From Argyresthia goedartella (Eukaryota > Arthropoda > Insecta > Lepidoptera > Argyresthiidae): a stretch of 64,000 nt of DNA. Position 1 is the first letter of the stretch, and every line of letters begins with the position of its first letter. The DNA lies in NCBI GenBank assembly GCA_949825045.1, contig OX463814.1, positions 35,358,383-35,422,382 of the forward strand, read 5' to 3'. The notes beneath the pieces were generated by a model, which was given only the letters and a program-made list of their open reading frames with translations, did not search any database and was not told the DNA's origin. The translations under genes were made by a program, and so were the position numbers. Positions 36,301 through 40,542 of the stretch are shown piece by piece.

Positions 36301-37931
36301 ATTGTTATTGGTGATGACTGTTCAGAAGATGATGACACCTCATCAATGGATGATGACGATGCTGACAACCAAAGAAGCCCTGCATTTTCTCAAGCCTCAA
36401 CAAGCAAATAGCTTTGTACAAACTTTTTACAGTCTAAATGGATGGCCTTAGTATCAATGTCACATTAATCATGATTAACTTATCCAGACTATCTTGATTA
36501 TAACTAACATTATAAACTTCTTGTTATAAATTTATTGCATGCTCAGAACATACCTACCTCAGGCTTTCAAACTCTCTTGCCTCAAAATAATGATTATCTT
36601 TAGGAATGACAAGATTGTGTACCTACGCCGCTACCTGCGCTGCCGCTGCTGCATCGAGGGGCCATGCAGCATTCAGGGGAGTAGAAAATTGGCGATACCT
36701 ACTAGTTTAAGCCTAATTAAAAAATATTTCAAAGAAACTGCCTGGAATTTGATCTTATTTGAACAGATGCAAATGAACACTCTGTCAAAGTCAACACATG
36801 GGCAAAGGATTAACAATGTGTTGTTTTTGGGAGGCATTTGCTCCTGTCCGAAGGCACAGCACAACATTCTGGTTGTGCTGTGATGATGTTGTGCTGTGAT
36901 GCAAAAAATAATACTCAAGAGATAAATTGCCAGGTTCCCAAAAGAGAATGATCTTTAAAATTCACTCAACAATGGCAAAGTTAACCTCAAGAGTTAGCAT
37001 GCCATTTACAAAAAGAAGCAGAAGGATGTGTGTTGTTTTTGTTAATTCCCACCTGTGACTTTCCCTGCAGGATTCCAGCCCAATTAATGTTCTCCTCTTC
37101 GCCTGAGTCAGAGTCACTGGAGATGAGTGGATCATAGAACTTTCCTGATAGTATCTTCACAATGCTGGAGTTCTTGAAGTCATTTTCACTCAGGAACTCC
37201 GTGTCGGGGGCAGTAAAACACCTTGAATATCAGCACCATATATAATAAGACAAGATTCATGATATTCCAAGCCATTGTCATTGGAGTATTGCTATTTTGG
37301 TTAATTTAATTGTGTGAGACAAGATTAATACCTAGGCTGTAGAATAGATAGTACTGGACAGGACAGGTCTACTAAACAAGCTGGTACAACAACAAGCAAT
37401 GTTAGGTGATCTTTTTGGGTTATATTTCTCGTTGAACGAATGGCATATCAGCACCAAAATTATAAAAGACAAGATTCATGATATATTTATATTACAAACC
37501 ATTTTTGTTGGAGTATTGCTATTTTGGTTCATTTAATTGTGAGACAGATTCTGGGAATTGGGTGAAATAGTCACGATAGAGGACCGATCACCTGCCTGTG
37601 GTTCAGCGGGCATCCCACCTCATAATCATCATCATCATATTAGGCCTATAGTGAAGGTTGTAGAATAGATAGTACTCGACAGAGCAGGTCTACTAAACAA
37701 GCTTGTATAAAACAAGCTGGTTCAACAACAAGCAATATAAGGTGATCTTTTTAGGTTATATTTCTCTGTTTGAAAATCACTTAAGATAGGCGGAGTGAAT
37801 ATCCAATGGTAAAATGCTCTGCAAGAACTACAATTAATCAGAAAAGTGCTGCTGTTACAGAACAACCTAAGCCAGGAAATAAAGCCAAAGAAAAGTTGAA
37901 CTAACCAATCAAATTGCCGAAAATGATCCAT
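3306..37931 (-). CDS. Ice2: Little elongation complex subunit 2 homologue (ICE2/NARG2-like), 14 exons, 3' end incomplete
   Basis: Host gene assembled by eye from splice sites and codon phase. Fourteen exons (37931-37906, 37221-37053, 35869-35678, 33436-33188, 30634-30514, 25952-25898, 23889-23708, 17528-17414, 14993-14794, 13899-13705, 13070-12961, 8887-8752, 8040-7898, 3383-3306) sum to 1971 nt, that is 657 codons with no stop, and the phases agree at all 13 junctions. The protein resembles NARG2/ICE2 as I remember the vertebrate form: an acidic segment with xVIDxE, a C-terminal region with EYQVELGASAQ, and GRYVLRHDADHGSNAILY, which matches vertebrate GSYLLSHAAEDSSLLIY. That subunit acts in the nucleus with ICE1 and ELL in the little elongation complex at snRNA genes. 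The conserved C-terminal domain is cut: the exons encoding the final part were not found and probably lie left of base 1. Introns hold almost every transposon in this half of the window. The gene structure is strong; the family name is inference from remembered similarity. Confidence 0.8.
3520..4262. other. AT-rich intronic sequence, nothing recognised
   Basis: Intron 13 of Ice2. AT-rich with short TA runs and no coding or repeat structure that I could recognise before the minisatellite. Confidence 0.4.
4269..4583. repeat. 35-bp minisatellite, nine units
   Basis: Units start at 4269 and every 35 bp to 4549. The core is tatcccaaggacacgagcac. Units differ by single bases (units 2, 7 and 8). 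There are no spacers, so it is not a CRISPR array. Since 35 is not a multiple of three and the unit lacks stops on the plus strand, several frames stay open and mimic repetitive proteins. Confidence 0.9.
4900..5375 (+). pseudogene. LINE reverse transcriptase fragment
   Basis: Degenerate non-LTR retrotransposon piece. SGVPQG is readable at about 4907, then LQFADDT (catalytic Asp pair) with stops and shifts between, then an open stretch at 5185-5373 with AYHGYVSSVLSYGLILWG, typical of the thumb/C-terminal part of Jockey/CR1-type enzymes. Non-functional. Confidence 0.7.
5427..6720 (+). pseudogene. DIRS-like gag fragment, split by a LINE 3' end
   Basis: 5427-5754 reads as a Ser/Arg-rich start with LERRFDLLSQQLT. 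After an inserted LINE tail, 6250-6650 continues with FPGFIELKLNEELRRLED, LQNLIDWLAKP, DILQIICGKRAKALELRR and LPPSSEYMFNPQ, with one stop. That set (Leu-rich block, CGKRA with an RR motif, PPS-E-x-FNP) resembles the first ORF of DIRS-type retroelements as I recall it. The recombinase and RT parts are absent. Confidence 0.5.
5800..6240 (+). mobile_element. 5'-truncated LINE 3' end inserted in the DIRS-like gag
   Basis: Readable C-terminal coding remnant (CTIRDSPLSSP, comparable to the TIRDS motif of CR1/Jockey RT tails), then an AT-rich 3' UTR with the hairpin atctctgttgagagat and the end aataaataattg. The gag frame resumes directly after it. The same 3' UTR occurs at 12640-12760. Confidence 0.65.
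6940..7605 (+). pseudogene. LINE fragment (same family as 51420-54205) with a SINE nested in it
   Basis: 6944-7150 and 7395-7605 are together collinear with 53510-53940 of the longer LINE (ILLWRKAADI against ILLWGKAADI; later the shared nucleotide string caagggtcagtgcattct). The gap is filled exactly by SINE B at 7163-7375, so the SINE landed after the LINE. Confidence 0.75.
7163..7375 (-). mobile_element. SINE family B, tRNA-derived
   Basis: On the minus strand: box A-like tggcgcaacggttgtggc, B box ggttcgatcctcg, then a body ending in the shared 3' motif gtatcctagtgtggggcc. Other copies: 31965-32150 (minus), 49905-50075 and 54480-54660 (plus), and a fragment at 1648-1703. Confidence 0.75.
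7610..7890. other. Unassigned intron sequence left of exon 13
   Basis: Short open frames on the plus strand without recognisable domains. Nothing supported. Confidence 0.3.
7898..8040 (-). CDS. Ice2: Ice2 exon 13
   Basis: 143 nt, 2+141, residues 584-631, very GC-rich. The acceptor is gatccgtag and the donor gtgagc. The Pro/Ala-rich first half (ARPPAGPPAPPAPA) is probably lineage-specific. The second half, LHAVLAAVRGLLPGRYVLRH, matches the LQHILKKLSSLQEGSYLLSH helix of NARG2. The read through the G/C runs is consistent with one open frame. Confidence 0.85.
8060..8740. other. Intron 12 of Ice2
   Basis: AT-rich. At 8200-8280 it contains a piece (ctaagctaccgcagtgttta) also seen at 62640-62710 and, reversed, at 14265-14285, so it is a small dispersed repeat. 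Nothing else recognised. Confidence 0.35.
8752..8887 (-). CDS. Ice2: Ice2 exon 12
   Basis: 136 nt, 45 codons plus one base, residues 539-583. The acceptor is acatcatacag and the donor gtgagt. It encodes ILEPIPEYQVELGASAQPAD and then a segment ending RKDAVAFN. This corresponds to the KVEYQACYGVEALTESEL block of NARG2. Confidence 0.88.
8905..9100. repeat. Diverged tandem duplication of about 100 bp
   Basis: tagcacgtagttagagtgcg at 8906 and tagcacgtagtttgtgagcg at 9007 each start about 75 bp of similarity (shared agagatggcgttgggg). Lies in intron 11 within 20 bp of the exon 12 acceptor. Confidence 0.6.
9110..10070. other. Intron 11, no gene recognised
   Basis: AT-rich to 9650, then a GC-richer stretch (9660-10070). 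No protein domain or repeat family recognised. Confidence 0.3.
10078..10308 (+). other. Unrecognised 60-75 codon open frame
   Basis: Reads KAWNLTQLIDKKTVFPPENP and ends acidic, SDNDIFDD, before a stop. Looks like the C-terminal scrap of a transposon protein, but no family was recognised. Lies in Ice2 intron 11 on the opposite strand. Confidence 0.25.
10310..10990. other. AT-rich intron sequence
   Basis: No coding or repeat structure recognised apart from short AT runs. Confidence 0.3.
10993..11035. repeat. Perfect 19-bp palindrome arms, 5-nt loop
   Basis: ccctaatctataaattgca, loop attcg, then the exact reverse complement. The right arm is the first readable codons (AIYRLG) of the LINE fragment that follows, so the left arm is an inverted copy of the LINE's 5' edge. 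Confidence 0.85.
11014..11450 (+). pseudogene. LINE RT C-terminal fragment
   Basis: Open to 11389: AIYRLG, LREKFKEINILTFVSQYIYD, and SFKGNCIRYYNKVPTDIK. This is the C-terminal end of a Jockey/CR1-type ORF2, paralogous to 53560-53930 (AIYNLKRTDSLRELFKEIEI). The 3' UTR follows to about 11450. Confidence 0.75.
11625..12605 (+). pseudogene. Second LINE RT C-terminal fragment, with 3' tail
   Basis: Intact 212-codon stretch to 12273 lacking the catalytic palm: TVRFVGFTFDAGLQWTHHID, YYGYFHSILLYSIDLWG and FNKLPVEIKS, typical of the region behind the FADD motif. The 3' UTR ends in a (GAATAT/GAAT)n tail at about 12580-12605. 5'-truncated copy. Confidence 0.8.
12640..12760 (+). mobile_element. LINE 3' UTR stub
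   Basis: Carries the hairpin atctctctttagagat and gataagctcgcctttg as at 6145-6240, and ends in gaatatgaatatgaat. A severely truncated insertion of the same family. Confidence 0.6.
12961..13070 (-). CDS. Ice2: Ice2 exon 11
   Basis: 110 nt, 2+108, residues 502-538. The acceptor is tcacctttcag and the donor gtaagt. It encodes SWYERPPPRSYRKWRISS and NFDIIIHCSHKAR, comparable to the segment of NARG2 that runs from its LPYE motif to LLLVRCSVQR at the start of the conserved C-terminal domain. Confidence 0.88.
13090..13700. other. Intron 10, nothing clear
   Basis: A short stretch at 13350-13410 resembles the 3' part of SINE A (cttgtgttatgggtactagacg). Otherwise unassigned. Confidence 0.35.
13705..13899 (-). 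CDS. Ice2: Ice2 exon 10
   Basis: 195 nt, 2+192+1, residues 437-501. The acceptor is ctatattacag and the donor gtatct. It encodes a Ser/Pro-rich disordered linker (AEPGPSSSHSGASKTVPEIF) ending CTCK. A second donor (gtgagg) lies 15 nt further on, also in phase 1, so two isoforms differing by five residues are possible. Confidence 0.8.
14071..14534. mobile_element. MITE with 77-bp terminal inverted repeats
   Basis: Arms 14071-14147 and 14458-14534 are reverse complements with about eight mismatches (terminus gtcgcagtt; inner core cagacacttaactaacac and aaagaccgacgtttaacc). Flanked on both sides by GTATAT, a likely 6-bp target-site duplication. A second hairpin (aagtacacataaaata and its complement) sits inside at 14332-14366. 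Lies in Ice2 intron 9, non-coding. Confidence 0.75.
14794..14993 (-). CDS. Ice2: Ice2 exon 9
   Basis: 200 nt, 1+198+1, residues 370-436. The acceptor is gatgttccacag and the donor gttagt. It encodes a Lys-rich start (DEEKAKVMKRWKNT) and then a long acidic, probably disordered stretch ending SDEEDNLVIDM. Confidence 0.85.
15425..15665 (+). repeat. Dispersed repeat, copy 1 (second at 32275-32530)
   Basis: Shared order: actcaacggctcaactgatt, acgtcattag, gggcttaaaaaggcga, acaagctatgaataa. At 15563-15603 it contains an extra hairpin with arms tttttttcaagacc and its complement. Family not named. Confidence 0.55.
15670..16180. other. Intron sequence with lepidopteran-type repeat scraps
   Basis: 16030-16140 contains the phrase gtgtggcgccaccttgcg in a GC-richer patch, of the kind seen near dispersed repeats; the rest is AT-rich and unassigned. 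Confidence 0.3.
16185..16572 (+). repeat. Complete copy of the GACG dispersed repeat
   Basis: From cagtcaagtgcgagtcgaac through tcacggttcatgagatacag, a GACG microsatellite and taatagggtcccgttttacc to gtgtacggaacccta. Moth genomes carry this family in high copy number (general knowledge). Confidence 0.65.
16696..16998 (+). mobile_element. Short repeat family M, copy 1
   Basis: Non-coding repeat with two inverted-repeat modules: a piece ending agcttatgatatgtgtgtag and a piece from taaactagtgtatgtaactg to gtagcagtcacataaacta with an inner hairpin around actctcgag. Copies at 18028-18330, 18338-18515, 24372-24780, 30903-31375, 41755-42995, 56785-57080; a diverged relative at 57840-58030 follows the Crypton gene. 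Confidence 0.7.
17136..17239. mobile_element. Small hairpin MITE, copy 1 (second at 61616-61722)
   Basis: Begins ttaccacaaaaaatg and ends ttttttgtggtaa; the interior includes ggtttaacctcaaaacaaac-like sequence. The copy near 61.6 kb is the same element in opposite orientation. Confidence 0.6.
17414..17528 (-). CDS. Ice2: Ice2 exon 8
   Basis: 115 nt, 2+111+2, residues 332-369. The acceptor is ttttgattccag and the donor gtaagt. It encodes GESENIMVIDSEFCLLRE and ends LLPEALI. The xVIDSE stretch resembles the ECLIIDTE motif of NARG2. The intron between exons 7 and 8 holds the 4.6-kb LINE. Confidence 0.85.
17566..17838 (+). repeat. SINE-like dispersed repeat D
   Basis: Ends with agcttgataacttctgacag, then cgggttggccacaagcccga; the reverse complement of the same 3' part is at 29460-29516. 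GC-rich with a tRNA-like start (cgtagcctatcggtattcgc) but no good B box. Common 3' module of noctuid repeats in my recollection. Confidence 0.5.
18028..18515. mobile_element. Two family M repeats head to head
   Basis: 18028-18330 is in minus orientation and 18338-18515 in plus orientation, meeting at about 18335. The first retains the left module with gcgggcgtcggcgttcgaaa; the second lacks part of the inner hairpin. Confidence 0.65.
18905..21918 (-). pseudogene. LINE ORF2: endonuclease plus reverse transcriptase, two frameshifts
   Basis: Three overlapping open stretches. The first (21918-21364) carries VVHINAQSINSSHVDLL and GKAGGGVASYLRSD of the APE endonuclease. The second (21542-20091) has LILGDFN, then FSFHDLIYLSF where the family normally has an SDH catalytic motif (Asp appears replaced), KEFRPISILPILSKILE and GFRPGHSTTTALL of the RT. 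The third (20098-18905) has LLDFSSAFNCVDFD, STGVPQGGILSPLLFSVFI, the catalytic YADD and a C-terminal domain. Breaks lie near 21364-21400 and at 20091-20098, the latter apparently with a few codons lost. Confidence 0.85.
22402..23262 (-). CDS. LINE ORF1 protein (L1-like RNA-binding protein)
   Basis: Intact 286 codons. An N-terminal Met/Glu-rich segment (about residues 1-45) probably forms the coiled coil for multimerisation. The middle (about 85-190) has KVLLLHGVPEDEKERVNDVA, VVHRLGPKSPAKTRPILMRF and DVFLTARKHFG, the pattern of the RRM-like domain of L1-type ORF1 proteins. The C-terminus is Ala-rich and basic (ends TKAGTKK). It would bind element RNA as a nucleic-acid chaperone. It sits upstream of ORF2 with a 480-bp AT-rich spacer. 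Confidence 0.8.
   Translation of the reverse strand: MDLCTKISANMEQMAADFSSRMARYEKELRECATMSSSSSPLNINSLASEFLEFKAFTWNCLNLLRSQVDLLLAGQDRMETASRRKVLLLHGVPEDEKERVNDVAQRILSDQIKVSPECIASASVVHRLGPKSPAKTRPILMRFSTLGARMEVWNGKTVLKGTATTISEFLTKSRHDVFLTARKHFGVQNCWTSGGKIVLLLPDKSRQKVERMSELQEYTSKFPPSALQSGQKVADSSRKPAVPMPVAGVAVAAAAAGSAAPSASKQREPSARRATAGQTKAGTKK
23708..23889 (-). CDS. Ice2: Ice2 exon 7
   Basis: 182 nt, 1+180+1, residues 271-331. The acceptor is aaaagtacag and the donor gtaatc. It encodes YTCGHETENDCSIVIDKN, then SHGATFIVSEDALQCLL and ends PISVVAVTMQ. This parallels the NARG2 block with an SLFTLLN-type helix followed by IPVCIQVIPV. Confidence 0.85.
23990..24110. repeat. Dispersed repeat with ATT run
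   Basis: A ttattattattattata run, then catcgcactgccgggcaaag and gcctctgttcccctcctcc. Similar motifs (tttgcccagcagtgggctg) appear reversed at 34010-34035. A common lepidopteran repeat type; unnamed. Confidence 0.45.
24372..24780 (+). mobile_element. Family M repeat, longer form
   Basis: Contains the left module ttatctacacacgtatcata, which is the inverted repeat of tatgatatgtgtgtagataa at about 24640, then the right hairpin module to acataaactac. Lies in Ice2 intron 6, minus the exons. Confidence 0.7.
25185..25443. repeat. 18/19-bp minisatellite, about 14 units
   Basis: Unit ccatggctcacagttaaa. About eight 18-bp units are followed by five 19-bp units that carry an extra C (cccatgg). Both strands stay open in one frame in the 18-bp part because 18 is divisible by three. 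Intron 6 of Ice2. Confidence 0.9.
25898..25952 (-). CDS. Ice2: Ice2 exon 6
   Basis: 55 nt, the second smallest exon after exon 1. The acceptor is tttacattacag and the donor gtaagt. It encodes EKEVTTLPLTEVHAELA with split codons at both ends. It enters with two bases and leaves with two bases, fitting exon 5 (G) and exon 7 (C) to give G and R codons. It lies only about 50 bp left of the young LTR element at 26004, which is in intron 5. Confidence 0.8.
26004..26134 (+). repeat. Left LTR
   Basis: 131 bp, TG...CA. Contains a TATA-like ctataaatagcc (about 26037-26048) as an internal promoter. Confidence 0.88.
29246..29376 (+). repeat. Right LTR
   Basis: 131 bp, matching the left LTR; preceded by the polypurine tract and followed by the AATG duplication. 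Confidence 0.88.
29381..29516 (-). repeat. Repeat D, partial, reversed
   Basis: 29460-29516 is the reverse complement of the 3' module at 17778-17838. It directly follows the LTR element's target-site duplication, so the element inserted at the edge of this repeat. Confidence 0.5.
29667..29755 (+). repeat. Dispersed repeat C, copy 1
   Basis: Contains gaccgatcacccgcctgagg and ttcagcgggcgtcccacctc. The second copy at 37553-37650 ends in an ATC run, the tail expected of a SINE/LINE-type insertion. Confidence 0.55.
30069..30122. repeat. Perfect 24-bp-arm hairpin
   Basis: cagatattgagttttgtgca plus tagt, loop tatttt, then the exact complement. Likely a tiny MITE or its excision relic in intron 5. 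Confidence 0.8.
30235..30475 (+). repeat. GACG dispersed repeat, partial
   Basis: Contains cggttgatccggtagagccc, a (GACG/GACA)n stretch, taatagggtcccgtttggca and gggtacggaacca. Ends about 40 bp left of Ice2 exon 5. Confidence 0.6.
30514..30634 (-). CDS. Ice2: Ice2 exon 5
   Basis: 121 nt, 40 codons plus one base, residues 213-253. The acceptor is atcctttttcag and the donor gttagt. It encodes VNMEDVPMINLPDLSRR and a Cys-containing segment ending CRFVLP. Phase 1 out matches the two leading bases of exon 6. Confidence 0.8.
30903..31375 (+). mobile_element. Family M repeat, longest copy
   Basis: Carries both inverted modules plus a duplicated inner segment: ttcaaatttcgaa(a/c)gcc with gacgcccgcctgcgtg occurs twice (31050 and 31128). 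Ends acataaactac at about 31373. Confidence 0.7.
31965..32150 (-). mobile_element. SINE family B, copy
   Basis: Minus strand: B box ggttcgacccccg with an upstream tRNA-like part, body with cgacacggtatcctcgtg and the tail. Truncated at the box A end (agccacaaacg). Confidence 0.65.
32275..32530 (+). repeat. Dispersed repeat, copy 2 (see 15425-15665)
   Basis: Preceded by a GTAT microsatellite; shared actcaacggttcaaccgatt, acgtcattaggttcg, gggctttaaaaggcga and acaagctatgaataa. Confidence 0.55.
32543..32800 (-). mobile_element. SINE family A, full copy
   Basis: Minus strand from gacgacccgaatggccgagt through the B box ggttcgagtcccg to a tail of ATT units at 32543-32567. Best-preserved member of the family here. 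Confidence 0.75.
33188..33436 (-). CDS. Ice2: Ice2 exon 4
   Basis: 249 nt, 83 codons in phase 0, residues 130-212, the longest exon. The acceptor is catgtttccag and the donor gtgagt, both near consensus. It encodes a charged helical stretch (KEQEEFREWARSLWAS), comparable in position to the NEEVTEFLKFLQ helix of NARG2. The region is GC-rich relative to the AT-rich flanks. Confidence 0.85.
33490..33640 (-). repeat. GACG dispersed repeat, reversed
   Basis: gggttccgtacccgaagggt, then caaacggtaccctatt and gtccgtctatccgtc, the reverse complement of the family's 3' end. Starts about 50 bp right of Ice2 exon 4. Confidence 0.55.
33896..33945. repeat. Hairpin with 16-bp arms
   Basis: aatgtaataaatctgg and ccagatttactacatt, with a 16-nt loop; one mismatch. 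Confidence 0.5.
34040..35670. other. Intron 3 of Ice2, mostly unassigned
   Basis: Holds a GC-rich unexplained block at 34330-34610 with a small hairpin (cccctttcaaaaggggtt) and, at 35100-35290, a TATA-like agtataaaagtg followed by GC-richer sequence and gtaagtg, possibly a transposon promoter. No protein recognised. Confidence 0.3.
35678..35869 (-). CDS. Ice2: Ice2 exon 3
   Basis: 192 nt, 64 codons in phase 0, residues 66-129. The acceptor is tatcatttcag and the donor gtttgt, which is weak. The exon opens with six Asn codons (an AAC repeat, possibly length-polymorphic) and then HLYIPGYHFTPHLKL, ending NYDMKVFE. Confidence 0.75.
35890..37040. other. Intron 2 of Ice2, mostly unassigned
   Basis: A plus-strand open frame at 36214-36411 with an acidic end (DDCSEDDDTSSMDDDDADN) and another at 36539-36883 are possible transposon scraps; neither was recognised. 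Confidence 0.3.
37053..37221 (-). CDS. Ice2: Ice2 exon 2
   Basis: 169 nt, one leading base then 56 codons, residues about 9-65. The acceptor is gatattcaag and the donor gtggga. It encodes an acidic, Ser-rich segment with SSDSDSGEEENINW followed by GKSQ. The other frames are closed. Confidence 0.75.
37232..37775. repeat. Tandem duplication of about 210 bp in Ice2 intron 1
   Basis: atatcagcaccatatataat at 37227 and atatcagcaccaaaattata at 37444 start two copies sharing ggagtattgctattttggtt, gtagaatagatagtact and gcaggtctactaaacaagct-like strings. Copy 2 is split by repeat C at 37553-37650. Confidence 0.7.
37906..37931 (-). CDS. Ice2: Ice2 exon 1 (start codon)
   Basis: Encodes MDHFRQFD plus two bases of a Trp codon. 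The ATG context is gtcgaaATGG. The donor is gttagt directly after 37906. Phase 2 at the end is completed by the single G that opens exon 2 (TG+G gives W), giving FDWCFTAPDTEFLS, comparable to the Trp-containing N-terminus of NARG2. A TATA-like stretch lies at 37972-37979. Confidence 0.7.
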
Positions 37932-38130
37932 TTCGACGAGCGACTCTTGCGTAAATTATAACCTAGTTATTTTTTATAGCAAATCTTATTATTATTCACT
38001 CTATCATCACAAGTTTTACCATAAAAACAGTCTAAATTCACATCAACACCAACCATGGACTGCTCGATTTCGAATAATTTCGATTCAATGTTTGTGGTGT
38101 AATGCACAGAGTACAAATTATGGTGCTACT
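37932..38130 (-). promoter_or_regulatory. Probable core promoter of Ice2
   Basis: About 200 bp between the Ice2 start codon and the left end of the hAT remnant at 38131. It contains a TATA-like tataaaaa on the minus strand (37972-37979), about 40 bp upstream of the ATG. No other element was recognised. The hAT insertion defines how much native upstream sequence remains next to the gene. Confidence 0.3.
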
Positions 38131-39427
38131 TAGGGATACGCAAAAAGTATCGATACCTGAGTAGTATCGATACATTGACTTCGATACCTAGTACTTTTTG
38201 TACTCGATACTTAGGTTCCGATTAGGGATACGCAAAAAGTATCGATACCTGAGTAGTATCGATACATTGACTTCGATACCTAGTACTTTTTGTACTCGAT
38301 ACTTAGGTTCCGATGCTTTACTGACTATCGATACTTTTTCGCCTACTCGATAGTTTTATCTCTCACTAGTGTCATTTGACGTCAAGTAGCCTTTTTTCAG
38401 GAAAAAAATAATATTTTGATCCACCGTCTTGGATCCCCGATTTAAAAACATACATTTCACTGATGCAAATAATAATAATAATAATAATAATACCTTGGAT
38501 ACTATTTACACACATTGATCTAGTCCCAAACTAGAGTTCCTTGTATCTGGGGTACTAGACAACGATACACATATTTATGTAGATAAATATGAAACTTAGA
38601 TAGATAAACAACCATGACTAGGGTACAAGCATCCGTTCTCATCAAACAAATATTTGCCCCCACCGGGACTCGAACCCGGGACCCTTGGCTTCGTAGGCAG
38701 GGACACTGCCGACTCAAATGCATGTGCTCGAGCAATATCCTTTATAAGAAGATTGTTGAACGCCGATGATCCGCCTTCATCGCCACCAACGGTTCAATCA
38801 GGTTCTGAATCAGAAAATGAATATGACTTTTGGAGACCACGCAAAAAGCTGTCAAAAAGAAGATAAAACAGACTCAATGAAAGAGGAGACGCAGGTACAG
38901 ATGAAACGTCATTATACCTCGCAAGCCCAGTGTCTGCTTTAAAATCTGACCCGTATAAACATTGGGGTGAAATGAAAGCAGTCTTTCCAAAATTATATTC
39001 TTTGGCAAGTCAGTATTTGTTAACACCGGCTGCTTCAGCGCCCTCTGAATGGCTTTTTTCTAAGGCTGGGGTGACGGTGATAGCGGCGCGGGACCAGCTT
39101 ACTGGATCACGTGTAGACAAATTACTTTTTATGTCTGACTGCAGCGAAGAAGATTGGGGAATTTAAAATAATGATGAAAATTATAAATTCAAATATTTTT
39201 AACATCTTCAGGGTGAAATTACAATGTGTATCTTTTTATAATAATAAATGAGTAAGTTTCAGTCATCTTTCAGTGTTTTCTTTTGCGATTTAAAATATAA
39301 TCAAAAAGTACTCGATACTGAGTAGTATCGATACTTTTGGTGCGATACATTTAGCGGTATCGATGCTTTCTGACACGATGCCAGTATCGAGTAGGTATCG
39401 ATACATTGAATTTTTTGCGTATCCCTA
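38131..39427 (+). mobile_element. hAT transposon remnant, copy A
   Basis: Ends are inverted repeats: tagggatacgcaaaaagtat on the left and the complement ttttttgcgtatcccta on the right. The left end is itself tandemly duplicated (92 bp, 38131 and 38223). Subterminal gtatcgatac motifs recur at both ends. Inside are a SINE A (38468-38714) and the 3' end of a transposase gene. Inserted about 200 bp upstream of the Ice2 start codon. Confidence 0.8.
38715..39166 (+). pseudogene. hAT transposase C-terminal fragment, copy A
   Basis: One frame with a single TAA (about 38864): SESENEYDFWRPRKK, stop, then SDPYKHWGEMKAVFPKLYSL, ASQYLLTPAASAPSEWLFSK and DQLTGSRVDKLLF. This is the hAT C-terminal dimerisation domain (the family pattern is W...FP.L..LA..YL..PA.S..SER.FS.AG..R..L.....L.F). 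The catalytic DDE part is missing and the usual SER is SEW. Confidence 0.85.
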
Positions 39428-40533
39428 GTTCCGATGCTTTACTGAGTATCGATACTTTTTCGCCTACTCGATACTTTTATCTCTCACTAGTGTCATTTGA
39501 CGTCAAGTAGCCTCTTTTCAGGAAAAAAATAATATTTTGATCCACCGTCTTGGATCCCCGATTTAAAAACATACATTTCACCGATGCAAATAATAATAAT
39601 AATAATACCTTGGATACTATTTACACACATTGATCTAGTCCCAAACTAGAGTTCCTTGTATCTGGGGTACTAGACAACGATACACATATTTATGTAGATA
39701 AATATGAAACTTAGATAGATAAACAACCATGACTAGGGTACAAGCATCCGTTCTCATCAAACAAATATTTGCCCCCACCGGGACTCGAACCCGGGACCCT
39801 TGGCTTCGTAGGCAGGGACACTGCCGACTCAAATGCATGTGCTTGAGCAATATCCTTTATAAGAAGATTGTTGAACGCCGATGATCCGCCTTCATCGCCA
39901 CCAACGGTTCAATCAGGTTCTGAATCAGAAAATGAATATGACTTTTGGAGACCACGCAAAAAGCTGTCAAAAAGAAGATAAAACAGGCTGAATGAAAGAG
40001 GAGACGCAGGTACAGATGAAACGTCATTATACCTCGCAAGCCCAGTGTCTGCTTTAAAATCTGACCCGTATAAACATTGGGGTGAAATGAAAGCAGTCTT
40101 TCCAAAATTATATTCTTTGGCAAGTCAGTATTTGTTAACACCGGCTGCTTCAGCGCCCTCTGAATGGCTTTTTTCTAAGGCTGGGGCGACGGTGATAGCG
40201 GCGCGGGACCAGCTTACTGGATCACGTGTAGACAAATTACTTTTTATATCTGACTGCAGCGAAGAAGATTGGGGAATTTAAAATAATGATGAAAATTATA
40301 AATTCAAATATTTTTAACATCTTCAGGGTGAAATTACAATGTGTATCTTTTTATAATAATAAATGAGTAAGTTTCAGTCATCTTTCAGTGTTTTCTTTTG
40401 CGATTTAAAATGTAATCAAAAAGTACTCGATACAGTAGTATCGATACTTTTGGTGCGATCATTTAGCGGTATCGATGCTTTCTGACACGATGCCAGTATC
40501 GAGTAGGTATCGATACATTGAATTTTTTGCGTG
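39428..40533 (+). mobile_element. hAT remnant, copy B (tandem duplicate)
   Basis: Collinear with 38307-39427 at roughly 99% by eye, including a SINE A (39590-39830) at the identical position, so it arose by duplication of copy A. It lacks the left terminal repeat and the last 7 bp of the right one. Indels occur in the ATT tail and in the right subterminal motifs. Confidence 0.85.
39832..40281 (+). pseudogene. hAT transposase C-terminal fragment, copy B
   Basis: As copy A with a few substitutions (GAT for GVT, FIS for FMS). The same in-frame TAA is shared, so it predates the duplication. Confidence 0.85.
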
Positions 40534-40542
40534 CTAATGTTG

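Noticed and set aside
38654..38866. 70-codon protein starting MPPPGLEPG
   Set aside because: The first half is the antisense of the SINE tRNA-like head; only the later part belongs to the hAT transposase remnant.
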